A DNA stretch of 64,000 nucleotides, from NCBI RefSeq assembly GCF_001856685.1, contig NZ_CP017812.1:930001-994000 (forward strand). The letters are read 5' to 3'. This DNA is from Boudabousia tangfeifanii (lineage in GTDB: Bacteria; Actinomycetota; Actinomycetes; Actinomycetales; Actinomycetaceae). The position numbers were made by a program, and so were the translations under genes. Positions 53,614 to 62,316 of this stretch are shown here, piece by piece. Numbering within the stretch: position 1 is the first letter of the stretch; the number at the start of each line of letters is the position of its first letter. The notes under the pieces are model-generated. The model made no database searches, was not told the origin of the DNA, and saw only the letters and a program-made list of their open reading frames with translations.

Positions 53614-55254
53614 ATGAGAAGAACTGCGGTTGTCGCTGCGTTGGCTACTTTGACTTTAGGCGCTAGCGTTTTCACCCCTCTTTCCGCTCCTGTTGAGGCG
53701 TCTGCTGCTGGTGGCCGGATTGTGATTGCTAGGGCTCCGCTTGCTGGTGGGAAGTTTGTGGATGTTTCTCGTGAGACTTTGTTTTCTGGTGAGATGGCGT
53801 GGTTAGCTAACGCTAAGGTTTCGACTGGTTGGCCTGCTGGTGGGGGCCTCCGGGCTTATCGTCCGTTGGCTAATATTGAGCGTCAGGCGATGGCGGCGTT
53901 TTTGTATCGTTTGGCTGGGATTGATAAGAGTGGTTATCGTCCTCCTTCGCGGGCGACGTTTAAGGATGTGCCGGTTGGTTCTCAGTTCTTTAAAGAGGTT
54001 GAGTGGATGGCCGCTACTGGGATCACGACTGGTTATCGTGATAAGTCTTTCCGTCCGCTTGGTCCGGTTAATCGTGATGCGATGGCGGCGTTTTTGGCTC
54101 GGTTTGTGAAGAAGTATCCGTCTAAGGTTTCGCGGGCGATTGTTGAGCTTGGTGCTCCTGGTCGCGCTAGTGGGAATGTGTTTGTTGATGTTCCTGCTGG
54201 TACGCAGTTTGCGGCTGAGATGGAGTGGTTGAAAAAGACTGAGATTTCGACTGGTTGGGTTCGTGCTGGTAAGCGTTTTTATCAGCCGGTTACCCCGATC
54301 CACCGTGATGCGATGGCTGCGTTCCTCTACCGTTTGAAGAACAACAAAGCCGCCACCCCAGCAAAGCCAAAGCCTACGCCGGCCAAGCCTAAGCCTACGC
54401 CGGCCAAGCCTAAGCCTACGCCGGCCAAGCCTAAGCCTACGCCAGCAAAGCCTAAGCCTACGCCGGTCAAGCCAAAGCCTACGCCGGTCAAGCCAAAGCC
54501 TACGCCAGTGAAGCCAAAGCCAGTACCGGCCAAGCCTAAGCCTACGCCGGCCAAGCCTAAGCCTACGCCGGCCAAGCCTAAGCCAAAGCCAACGCCTGTG
54601 AAGCCGATAGATCGAAAGAAAATCGAACAGATTAAGAAGCTAGTAGATCAAAAATGCCACAAAATAAATTGGTATGATGGCGACTTTTACATGCTCTGTA
54701 ATCTAGTTGAACTTACTCCTCAGATAGCTAAGACTATTAATGCGAAGGTGGTTAGCGAAAGAGCAGATATATTGAACGTGAGGGTGCAAAAAACTCATAC
54801 GCTCAACGATGCTAATATGGTTTTTCCGAATGTGAGAGAACTAGATTTGGCTGGAAACAACCTGAAAACGGTACCGAATTTTTCTCACCTGCCGAATCTT
54901 GAAATTCTGGACATGATCGACATTCATCTGAAGGCAGTACCTAACTTTTCTCACCTGCCAAAACTAACTGAACTTCATATACGCGGAAATGAGTTGACGT
55001 CGGTTCCTGATTTCTCTCATTTACCAAAGCTAGAGATACTCAATCTGGGTGAGAATCGTTTAGGATCGGTCCCTAATTTTGCTCATCTGCCAAAATTGAC
55101 CTCGCTGTCTCTAGATAAAAATAAGTTGAGGACAGTTCCTAATTTCTCCCGTCTTCCAAGACTGAATACTCTTGACCTACGTGATAATCCATTTAAGGTT
55201 TGCCCAAGGTTCACCCACCTGCCGAAAAATGTAAAAATCAGTAAAACATGCTGA
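53614..55254 (+). CDS. Secreted SLH-domain surface protein with KPTP linker and leucine-rich repeats
   Basis: A 546-residue protein. A signal peptide (1 to about 31, [16 protein letters not shown]) precedes three SLH-type repeats at about 48-101, 116-165 and 190-243, each with F-x-D-V, S/T-T-G and RDAMAAFL (ERQAMAAFL in the first). A 79-residue KPKPTPA linker follows (251-329), then a non-repetitive stretch with two cysteines (330-384) and at least five leucine-rich repeats of 22-23 residues ([15 protein letters not shown] type) to the end. SLH domains usually bind cell-wall secondary polymer; LRRs bind partner proteins. It is probably a wall-anchored adhesin. The SLH part is rich in GTT/GCT codons; the LRR part is more AT-rich, suggesting a composite origin. 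Confidence 0.88.
   Translation: MRRTAVVAALATLTLGASVFTPLSAPVEASAAGGRIVIARAPLAGGKFVDVSRETLFSGEMAWLANAKVSTGWPAGGGLRAYRPLANIERQAMAAFLYRLAGIDKSGYRPPSRATFKDVPVGSQFFKEVEWMAATGITTGYRDKSFRPLGPVNRDAMAAFLARFVKKYPSKVSRAIVELGAPGRASGNVFVDVPAGTQFAAEMEWLKKTEISTGWVRAGKRFYQPVTPIHRDAMAAFLYRLKNNKAATPAKPKPTPAKPKPTPAKPKPTPAKPKPTPAKPKPTPVKPKPTPVKPKPTPVKPKPVPAKPKPTPAKPKPTPAKPKPKPTPVKPIDRKKIEQIKKLVDQKCHKINWYDGDFYMLCNLVELTPQIAKTINAKVVSERADILNVRVQKTHTLNDANMVFPNVRELDLAGNNLKTVPNFSHLPNLEILDMIDIHLKAVPNFSHLPKLTELHIRGNELTSVPDFSHLPKLEILNLGENRLGSVPNFAHLPKLTSLSLDKNKLRTVPNFSRLPRLNTLDLRDNPFKVCPRFTHLPKNVKISKTC
54364..54600 (+). repeat. Tandem 21-bp coding repeat (KPKPTPA/V)
   Basis: Eleven units in a row encode [21 protein letters not shown] or, in the last, KPKPKPTPV. 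Several DNA units are identical (AAGCCTAAGCCTACGCCGGCC is split here as four words AAGCCT-AAGCCT-ACGCCG-GCC), so the number can change by slippage or recombination. The translated product is an extended rod-like linker. Confidence 0.92.
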
Positions 55255-55288
55255 TGGTTAATCGAATCTGGTGGATCCAATAGGTCAG

Positions 55289-55327
55289 CTGGGGGCGGCG
55301 TCAAATATAGACGTCACCCCCAGTTTT
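55289..55327 (+). terminator. Terminator after the surface protein gene
   Basis: CTGGGGGCGGCGTC (55289-55302) pairs with GACGTCACCCCCAG (55310-55323) with one mismatch and one G-U, followed by TTTT, 35 bases after the stop. Confidence 0.75.
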
Positions 55328-55502
55328 CCATTGAAAGTCTGCTTGATTATCTAATTTCGGACAATGATTGTTAGCTGTCCATTGAGGATTCTATTTCTGA
55401 AAAGTTTTGGATAGAGATTATACGACTGCGCTACTACTGGGGGAGTGGAAGGAACTATATAGGGGTAACTGCTAAATCTTCATCGATTTCAGGCATAAAA
55501 AG

Positions 55503-55576
55503 TACCCAGGGTGGGATTCGAACCCACAACATGCCGAGTTTGAGTCGACCGCCTCTGCCAATTGGGCCACCTGGGC
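55503..55576 (-). tRNA. tRNA with anticodon CAA (Leu) but class I shape
   Basis: A 74-nt tRNA. Acceptor GCCCAGG/CCTGGGT (G1-U72 wobble), D arm GCC/GGC, anticodon stem GTCGA/TCGGC with loop CTCAAAC (anticodon CAA, decodes UUG), a variable region of only 5 nt (ATGTT), T arm GTGGG-TTCGAAT-CCCAC, discriminator A. tRNA-Leu is normally class II with a long variable arm, as at 9325 in this window. The fold otherwise looks functional. The decoding identity or charging enzyme is uncertain. Confidence 0.8.
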
Positions 55577-55717
55577 TTTGTTCTTGCGAACAGATAAGAG
55601 TATAGGCAGGAAAGTAGTGAAAAAACAAATTCAAAAATGCTAAAAGAGGTGAAGAACACTATTTTTAGTCGCTAGAGCCAGTAGCAAAATAGGTCAAAAG
55701 GGCTAAAATAGGGAGTT

Positions 55718-56335
55718 ATGACGCTCAATGATGAAGAACTCGAAATTGATTTGGCTCCAGCTGGACAAACTATCCTCGTAGCTGAGGATGAAGCCCTTAT
55801 CCGGATGGACATTGTAGAGACCCTAGTTTCGGCTGGCTACGAGGTCGTAGCTGAATGCGCCGATGGGGAAGAGGCAGTAGAAAAAGCGCTCGAACTTGAT
55901 CCCGATCTTTGCATCCTCGATGTGAAGATGCCGAAAATGGATGGGTTAAGCGCCGCCGAAAAAATTATGTCCGAAACTAGTGCTGCAGTAATAATGCTGA
56001 CCGCCTTCTCACAAGATGAACTAGTTTCTCGAGCCGCTGATGCCGGTGCCATGGCTTACCTCGTAAAGCCCTTCACCCCGAATGACTTATTGCCGCAGGT
56101 GCGAGTAGTTCTCTCTCGTCAGGCAGAAATGCTGTCTTTGGAAGACGAAATTGCCAGTTTGACCGAGCGCTTTGAAACTCGCAAGCGAGTTGACCGAGCA
56201 AAGGGCTTACTAATGGAACAGATGGGGTTGACTGAACCAGAAGCATTCCGTTGGATTCAGAAGACTTCAATGAACCGTCGTCTTTCCATGCGCGAAGTTG
56301 CTGACGCGGTTATTGAGCAAGTAAGCGGCAAGTAA
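55718..56335 (+). CDS. pdtaR: ANTAR-domain response regulator PdtaR
   Basis: A 205-residue regulator. The receiver domain (about 18-130) has the phosphoacceptor D68 in CILDVKMPKMDG, acidic pair ED at 23-24, T95 and K117. A coiled linker leads to an ANTAR RNA-binding domain (about 140-200: LTERFETRKRVDRAKGLLME, then FRWIQKTSMNRRLSMREVAD). ANTAR proteins bind paired hexaloop hairpins and antiterminate transcripts. No PdtaS kinase is in the window. Its 3' end overlaps the convergent thioesterase gene by 26 bases. Confidence 0.93.
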   Translation: MTLNDEELEIDLAPAGQTILVAEDEALIRMDIVETLVSAGYEVVAECADGEEAVEKALELDPDLCILDVKMPKMDGLSAAEKIMSETSAAVIMLTAFSQDELVSRAADAGAMAYLVKPFTPNDLLPQVRVVLSRQAEMLSLEDEIASLTERFETRKRVDRAKGLLMEQMGLTEPEAFRWIQKTSMNRRLSMREVADAVIEQVSGK

Positions 56336-56720
56336 CCTGCACAATACTGACTAGTCTCTCTTCCTGATCAGTTACTCTTACGTCGTAAGTAGCGCTAGTA
56401 CGTCCTAAATGGACAGCCTGACAGGAAGCCGTAACGAAGTCGCCTCGGGCACTTTTTAGATGAGAGCCAGATACGTTGGTGCCGACCGCAACGCAATTTA
56501 GCTTATGAGCGTGAGCATTAGCCGCCAAGGAAGCACCGGCCTCGGCCAATAAAAGAATCGCACCACCATGCAGTAAACCATAAGGCTGCACGTTGGGGGA
56601 GATGGGCATAGTCATGACAGTATGCTCGGCAGACCACGAGATAACTTCGATCCCCATACGCTCATGCAAGTCGCAGGTGGGAATTTGGTTGGTCGGATCT
56701 AAAGGCTGAAACTCAATCAT
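56310..56720 (-). CDS. Hotdog-fold thioesterase (PaaI/MenI type)
   Basis: A 136-residue single hotdog domain. The family element is NVQPYGLLHGGAILLLAEAG followed by SLAANAHA; the acidic residue in LLAEAG is the usual catalytic one. The N-terminus holds HERMGIEVISWSAEHTVMTM. It cleaves acyl-CoA thioesters; the acyl group cannot be told (phenylacetyl-CoA-like, menaquinone-pathway or general). ATG 56720 has no strong ribosome-binding site. A thioesterase next to pdtaR and polA is a common actinobacterial order. Confidence 0.85.
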   Translation of the reverse strand: MIEFQPLDPTNQIPTCDLHERMGIEVISWSAEHTVMTMPISPNVQPYGLLHGGAILLLAEAGASLAANAHAHKLNCVAVGTNVSGSHLKSARGDFVTASCQAVHLGRTSATYDVRVTDQEERLVSIVQVTCRLLAQ

Positions 56721-56918
56721 GTCAAGAGACTATCAGTGACATGGTGAGGGTGTAAATCTTTGTATGCTTTAATGCTTTCCAAGCAGCCCTTGTCAGGAAA
56801 TAGTGAATGCGCCAGTGTTGTCTTCATAGATAACGAAACAATTCGAACTTATCGAGCAAATATTACGCGGCTAGCTAGGCGGCTTGCTCCTGACACTGCA
56901 AGCAGTTAGCCTACCAAT

Positions 56919-59651
56919 ATGGGAAAAAAGCTTTTAGTAGTAGATGGCCATTCGCTCGCCTTCCGTGCATTCTTTGCACTTCCGGCAGAAAACTTTGCCA
57001 CGGCCACTGGTCAGCACACCAATGCCATCTATGGCTTTATGTCCATGTTTGCGCGCATGCTCGAAGAGGAACACCCAACCCACGTGGCCGTAGCATTCGA
57101 CCTCGCCCGTGAATCCTTCCGGAATGAAATTTATCCAGACTACAAAGGTGGACGCGAAAGCACCCCACCGGAGTTCAAGGGGCAAGTGCCGATTATTGAA
57201 CAAATCCTGGAAGCAATGAATATCCAGGTGCTAACCAAAACCAATTATGAAGCTGATGACATTCTGGCAACTTTGGCCTACAAAGGAGAAAAAGAAGGCT
57301 TTGAGGTGCTGGTAGCATCAGGTGACCGTGACTCCTTCCAACTCATCACCGACAAAGTCACCGTACTTTGGCCAGGACGGTCAACCGCTGACGTCAAATA
57401 TATGAATCCACAAGCGGTAGTCGACAAGTATCAAGTTACTCCAAAGCGTTACCCAGAACTGGCAGCCCTAGTAGGGGAAGGCGCCGACAATATTCCTGGA
57501 GTTCCTGGGGTTGGCCCGAAGACCGCCGCTCAATGGCTTAACAAGTTCGACGGCCTCGATAATTTGCTTACCCGCGCTGACGAAATCGGTGGAAAACGCG
57601 GGGAAGCACTACGGGAACACACCGAGCAAGTTAAACTCAATCGCCAAATAAACGCTCTACTAACCGACCTGGAACTTGACTGTGAATGGGAAGATTTAGA
57701 ACGCGGCACCATTGACCGCAGTCGAGTAGAAGAACTCTGCGACACCCTAGAATTTAACCGTTTAAGATACCGCTTGATCGCGCTTGATCCTCAGGGTGGG
57801 CAAGTCAGCGCTCCAGAAAGTAAATCCGATCCACTCGGAGAAGTCGAAATCACTGTGGCCGACAGCAAAGATCAAATCTCGGCTTTCGCATCAGCCCTGC
57901 TTGATTCGCCCTCAGCAGTAACCCTCTGCGCGGGGAGTGAAGACAGTAAACTAGCTACCGTCCTCGCACTCGTTCTTTCCCACAACAATCAGGTTTTGGT
58001 TGCCGCTCCACATCTGCTTGACGAGGACGCCACTAACGAACTACTCGACTTCCTAAACTCGGAGCAAGAGTGGGTTTATGCAGACTACAAGGCTACCGCC
58101 CACCAGATTGCTACCCTCGGATGGGAATTACCAAAGCCTAGCTTTGATGTTACTTTGGCTGCTTATCTGGCGAACTCTGACCAACGAGACTATGGACTCG
58201 ATAAACTCAGCGCCAAGTACCTCAAACTGACCCTTGAAGCGCCAGCCAAAGCTAGTGACCAGCCAACGGGACAGGCCACCCAAGACACCCTGTTTGACGA
58301 GTCTGCCCTAGATACCAAAGCAATGATTGCCCCCGAGCAAACTGAAACATGGGCAAGACAAGCCAAAGCCATTAGCTTGCTCTATCCCATCCTCGAAAAA
58401 CACCTCAGTGAGATCAACGGCTTAGACCTGCTTAACGAGCTGGAATTGCCAACCGCAGTTGAGCTCTTCTCCATGGAGCAAACTGGTGTGGCCGTCTCAC
58501 AACCAGTACTAAAAACCTTAAAAGCCGACTTGAAACACCTGGTAAATACTGCCCACGATAATGCCATTGCCGCCATCGGTGGGCAGGAAGTGAACCTGTC
58601 GAGCCCCAAGCAGCTACGTGAGATTCTATTCGAGCAGCTCGACATGCCTAAGACAAAAAAGACGAAAACTGGTGCCTACACCACGAATGCTGCGGCCTTG
58701 GAAGAGCTATTTCTTAAAACCCAGCATCCATTCTTGCAAGCACTGCTGGAACACCGCGACAAGATTAAGCTACTACAAACGGTCGAAGGCCTCGAAAAAG
58801 CGATCGCCACCGACGGTAGAATCCACACTACCTTCTTGCAGACTGTAGCAGCCACAGGACGTCTTTCCAGTGCTGACCCGAACCTACAAAATATTCCCGC
58901 ACGCACCGCCGAGGGACGCAAGATTCGTTCAGCTTTTGTGCCTGGAAAAGCAGCAGAAGGCCTATTAACTGCTGACTATTCACAGATCGAAATGCGAATT
59001 ATGGCGCACCTTTGTGGTGACCAAGCTCTACTGGAAGCCTTCCAAGGTGGGGAAGACGTCCACCGCTCGATGGCTTCAGCGGTTTTCAATGTCAAACCAG
59101 AAGAGGTTGATAGTGAACAGCGCGCCAAAATTAAAGCTATGAGCTATGGCTTAGTGTATGGTCTGTCGGCCTACGGTCTATCAAACCAGCTCCACATTAG
59201 CGTTGGAGCAGCGGCTGAGCTGATGGAAATGTATTTTGCCCGATTCGGCGCAGTGCGAGACTTCCTAGAAGGAGTTGTGGCCCAAGCCCGAAAGGACGGC
59301 TACACCGAAACCATTTACGGTCGCCGACGTTATCTACCCGAGCTGAATTCCACCAATCGTCAGCTACGAACCATTGCGGAACGAGCCGCACTCAATGCTC
59401 CGATTCAAGGTAGTGCCGCGGACATTATTAAACGGGCCATGCTACTTGTAGCTAAGCAACTACGCGCTGAACAGTTGTCATCGAAGCTACTGCTGCAAGT
59501 CCACGACGAACTAATCCTCGAAATTGCACCGGGGGAGAAGGAAGCCGTCACCAAACTTGTAACCGAAGCTATGTCTGGCGCTGCCCTTCTGGACGTGCCG
59601 CTAGAAGTATCAGTAGGATACGGTTCTTCCTGGGAAGATGCCGCGCACTAA
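56919..59651 (+). CDS. polA: DNA polymerase I
   Basis: The repair and Okazaki-processing polymerase. The N-terminal 5'-3' exonuclease is intact (KKLLVVDGHSLAFRAFFAL; YEADDILATLA; ASGDRDSFQL; GVGPKTAAQWL). Polymerase motifs A (DYSQIEMRIMAHL), B (RAKIKAMSYGLVYGLSAYGL) and C (QVHDELILEI) are complete. The 3'-5' exonuclease-like middle domain lacks the Asp-x-Glu motif (SAVTLCAG), so no proofreading is expected, as in most actinobacterial PolA. The 910 residues are normal. It converges on the ABC gene with a 4-base overlap. Confidence 0.96.
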   Translation: MGKKLLVVDGHSLAFRAFFALPAENFATATGQHTNAIYGFMSMFARMLEEEHPTHVAVAFDLARESFRNEIYPDYKGGRESTPPEFKGQVPIIEQILEAMNIQVLTKTNYEADDILATLAYKGEKEGFEVLVASGDRDSFQLITDKVTVLWPGRSTADVKYMNPQAVVDKYQVTPKRYPELAALVGEGADNIPGVPGVGPKTAAQWLNKFDGLDNLLTRADEIGGKRGEALREHTEQVKLNRQINALLTDLELDCEWEDLERGTIDRSRVEELCDTLEFNRLRYRLIALDPQGGQVSAPESKSDPLGEVEITVADSKDQISAFASALLDSPSAVTLCAGSEDSKLATVLALVLSHNNQVLVAAPHLLDEDATNELLDFLNSEQEWVYADYKATAHQIATLGWELPKPSFDVTLAAYLANSDQRDYGLDKLSAKYLKLTLEAPAKASDQPTGQATQDTLFDESALDTKAMIAPEQTETWARQAKAISLLYPILEKHLSEINGLDLLNELELPTAVELFSMEQTGVAVSQPVLKTLKADLKHLVNTAHDNAIAAIGGQEVNLSSPKQLREILFEQLDMPKTKKTKTGAYTTNAAALEELFLKTQHPFLQALLEHRDKIKLLQTVEGLEKAIATDGRIHTTFLQTVAATGRLSSADPNLQNIPARTAEGRKIRSAFVPGKAAEGLLTADYSQIEMRIMAHLCGDQALLEAFQGGEDVHRSMASAVFNVKPEEVDSEQRAKIKAMSYGLVYGLSAYGLSNQLHISVGAAAELMEMYFARFGAVRDFLEGVVAQARKDGYTETIYGRRRYLPELNSTNRQLRTIAERAALNAPIQGSAADIIKRAMLLVAKQLRAEQLSSKLLLQVHDELILEIAPGEKEAVTKLVTEAMSGAALLDVPLEVSVGYGSSWEDAAH

Positions 59652-60373
59652 CGGCTCATGCGAATTAAATCAGCTACAAACTGATTAGCTGGATGGGCTA
59701 AAAGTTCCTCGCCAGTACCATACTGTTGGATTTCGCCCTCGTCTAACACCAAAACCTTGGTGCCTAAAAAGAGAGCCTCGCGAATATCGTGGGTAATAAA
59801 AACGATGGTGGTATTGGCCTGAGCATGCCAAGCTTTTAACTCATGCTGTAACTGGTAACGGGTAATGGCATCAACCGCCCCGAACGGTTCATCCATCAAT
59901 AGAATCGAGGGCGAGGTCGCATACGCGCGAGCAATTCCGACCCGCTGGGCTTGGCCACCCGAAAGCTGGTGAGGAAAACGATGTCGAAGTGAGGGGTCTA
60001 AGTTGAACATTTCCATCAACCTAGTAACAGTTTCTGCCTTCTCCTGTTTCGACTTACCTAAAAGCTCTAAGACAAAGGCAATATTGTCAAAAACATCTAG
60101 ATGGGGGAAAAGGACATTACCTTGAATGGAATACCCGATCGAGCGACGTAACTCGACTAAGTCCATGTCAGAAACATCCTGCCCAGCAATGAGTACACGA
60201 CCTGAATCAGGCTTCACCAAGGCGTTAATCATTTTTAAGATCGTGGTTTTGCCGCTACCGGAGGAACCTACTACTGCTAAGAAATCTCCGCAAGCAATCT
60301 CTAGGTTAAAGCCAGAAAGTACCTGTTGTTGACCATAGGATTTCGAGACATTTTCAAAAGTAATATCACTCAT
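59648..60373 (-). CDS. Osmoprotectant (glycine betaine/choline-type) ABC transporter ATPase
   Basis: A 241-residue ABC ATPase. Walker A GSSGSGKTT, signature LSGGQAQRVG, Walker B ILLMDEPFGA, H-loop FITHDIREAL. Closest in pattern to OpuCA/YehX without the C-terminal CBS domains, which usually sense ionic strength. Its ATG overlaps the permease stop as TAATG, so the two are translationally coupled. Its end overlaps that of polA by 4 bases. Confidence 0.87.
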   Translation of the reverse strand: MSDITFENVSKSYGQQQVLSGFNLEIACGDFLAVVGSSGSGKTTILKMINALVKPDSGRVLIAGQDVSDMDLVELRRSIGYSIQGNVLFPHLDVFDNIAFVLELLGKSKQEKAETVTRLMEMFNLDPSLRHRFPHQLSGGQAQRVGIARAYATSPSILLMDEPFGAVDAITRYQLQHELKAWHAQANTTIVFITHDIREALFLGTKVLVLDEGEIQQYGTGEELLAHPANQFVADLIRMSR

Positions 60374-61935
60374 TACTTCCCACCTTCGTTCGTGGTTTCA
60401 GGTGTGACTGGTGTGCTGGTTAGCAGCCCACGTTCACTGAGCCAGTCACGAGCCACTTTTGCCACCGGTTGATGCTCAACTTCAACCTGATAGTTTAGAT
60501 GCGCCATAGTTGCTTCATCCAGTGAATTTTGAAGCCGTGACAAGCTAACTGCCAACGAAGGGAAATCGGCCAAAAGCTGATTAGTTGCTAACAGTCCGGC
60601 ACGATAGGAAGGGTAGAAATGCCGGTCGTCAGCCAATAGTTGAATGTCAGGGTTAGACAACTGGCCGTCGGTGGTAAAGACCGTTATTACATCAATCTTG
60701 TGGTCCAGCAAGGCTTGGTATTTCAACCCGTTGTCCATGTCGACTCGTTTTGCAAAATGCATCTGGTAGAAATCGGTTAGGGCACGGTAGCCATCTTCCC
60801 GTTCAAAGAAATCGTACTCTGCCCCAAAAGATAGCTGTCCACTGACCTTGGCCAAATCTGAGAAGGTAGAAAGGTGAAATTTATTTGCTGTTTCTTTCGA
60901 AACTGCCAGCCCATAAGTGTCGTTGAAACCAAACATGGTGACAAATTGTTGTGCTTTTTGTGCGCTCAATTCATCGTTTAGCTGTTTAAACTTATTCTCC
61001 TGATAAGGCTCCGTATTCTTTAGGACTACCTGCCAGGCAGTGCCGGTATATTCCGGATACAAATCAAAGTCACCGTGCATCATACCTTGTTGAATATTCG
61101 CGGTGCCGCCACCAACACCGTCAGTGACTTCAACCTTGAAATCAGTGTTGGCCCGTAAATACTGGGCAGTAATTTGACCGAGGACGAGTCCTTCTGTGAC
61201 TGGCTTAGTAGCTAGACGAATCGTCCGATTGTTATCATGCATTGAGTAAGCCCAAGCGCCTCCGGCAACTAAACCGGAAATCGCCAGAACGGCAGCAAGA
61301 ATTTGCCAAGTGCGTCTTTGCTTTGCGCGGGTACCAGTTAGACCATGCTGAACCCATCCCAATAGGGCATCAATTGCTAAGGCGAGAAGAGCTACGAGCA
61401 ACGAACCGATTAGAATCATCGATTTATTGTTGGTGGTAATGCCACGATAAATTGCGACGCCTAGCCCGCCTGCACCAACGAAGGAAGCAATCCCAGCCAA
61501 GGCAATGGTCATAGTAACCATCGTACGAATTGCCGCCAAAATAGTTGGTAAAGCAAGCGGCAATTGGATCTTAAAAAAGACCTGTTGTTTCGTGGCGCCC
61601 ATCCCGGCTCCGGCCTCTAACAGAGCGGGATCGACAGTAGATAAGCCCACATAAGTACTTCGTACAATCGGCAAAAGCCCATAAATAATTAGCGCGATGA
61701 TCGCGGTAGTATTACCGATCCCGCTTAAAGAAATTAAGGCACCTAGCAAGGCGATAGAGGGAATGGTGTAAAGAATATTGACAATGCCAATGACTACTTG
61801 AGCTAAACGCTTATGGCCTAACAGTGCAATGCCTATGGCCACGCCGATAATAGTTGCTAAAGCAGCTGATAATAAGGAAATTGCAACGTGGTCGACTAAA
61901 AGACGCCCATAAAAACTGAGGCTATTGTTAGTCAA
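60373..61935 (-). CDS. Fused permease-substrate-binding protein of osmoprotectant ABC transporter
   Basis: A 520-residue fusion. Residues 1 to about 200 are a BPD permease with an EAA-type loop (LEAGAGMGATKQQVFFKIQLP) and about six transmembrane helices. One more helix at 212-232 leads to a periplasmic OpuAC-type binding domain (from about 236: IRLATKPVTEGLVLGQITAQ; GMMHGDFDLYPEYTGTAW; ERGLLT at the end). Such fusions are known for OpuB/OpuC-type systems. The start is TTG 61935, behind AAAGG. Quaternary ammonium specificity is inferred from the family; choline import would suit the Pcs-like enzyme at 22719. Confidence 0.87.
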   Translation of the reverse strand: MTNNSLSFYGRLLVDHVAISLLSAALATIIGVAIGIALLGHKRLAQVVIGIVNILYTIPSIALLGALISLSGIGNTTAIIALIIYGLLPIVRSTYVGLSTVDPALLEAGAGMGATKQQVFFKIQLPLALPTILAAIRTMVTMTIALAGIASFVGAGGLGVAIYRGITTNNKSMILIGSLLVALLALAIDALLGWVQHGLTGTRAKQRRTWQILAAVLAISGLVAGGAWAYSMHDNNRTIRLATKPVTEGLVLGQITAQYLRANTDFKVEVTDGVGGGTANIQQGMMHGDFDLYPEYTGTAWQVVLKNTEPYQENKFKQLNDELSAQKAQQFVTMFGFNDTYGLAVSKETANKFHLSTFSDLAKVSGQLSFGAEYDFFEREDGYRALTDFYQMHFAKRVDMDNGLKYQALLDHKIDVITVFTTDGQLSNPDIQLLADDRHFYPSYRAGLLATNQLLADFPSLAVSLSRLQNSLDEATMAHLNYQVEVEHQPVAKVARDWLSERGLLTSTPVTPETTNEGGK

Positions 61936-62316
61936 GCCGCTGCCTTTCTCTTGACACAGTTTCGCCAGAAAATCCAGAAATAGTTCCGGTCATCTCATTA
62001 TAACTACTAGAGCGAATAACAAATATTGGAGGAATTCATTCCCAGGTTGCAAGCGATGGAAACCCGCCGAGTTGGGGGAGTTTATCCAACTCTTACAAGG
62101 AAGGGTGCATCGTCATAAAACTGCTTGGATAGTTGACCAAGTTTAATGATTTCAAAGGTTTTTGCTGATAGGTTTCGCAACTTGTTATCTTAACCATCAT
62201 CTTTGGCTATATTGCGCCGAAAGTGGGACAATCTAAACAGAGAAAAAAATCGGCTTGTTTCCGGCTAGTTTTCGACCGCGAAAACGGGGCTGGGAGCATT
62301 ACTCAATGGAGATTAA
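61936..62316 (+). other. 380-base divergent intergenic region
   Basis: No gene I can support. On the minus strand TATAAT (62002-61997) is a perfect -10, with a weak -35 17 bases away, about 55 bases upstream of the transporter start. On the plus strand TATATT (about 62208) has a weak TTATCT 17 bases upstream, suited to the dehydrogenase gene. GAGTTGG (62069-62075) and CCAACTC (62086-62092) form a 7-bp hairpin. A GGAGGA at about 62029 leads only to a 20-codon frame starting 62056. No riboswitch family was recognised. Confidence 0.5.

Noticed and set aside
54327..54575. Minus-strand Gly/Val-rich frame opposite the repeats
   Set aside because: It is the antisense shadow of the KPTP repeats, with no ribosome-binding site.
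54364..54600. Tandem repeats as a CRISPR-like array
   Set aside because: Units are contiguous, 21 bp, in frame and encode KPKPTPA; there are no spacers and no cas genes.
57840..58200. Missing 3'-5' exonuclease residues in PolA as an anomaly
   Set aside because: Loss of proofreading residues is typical of actinobacterial DNA polymerase I.
62056..62118. A 20-codon frame downstream of GGAGGA in the 61936-62316 gap
   Set aside because: The ribosome-binding site is too far from the ATG and the peptide has no supporting features.
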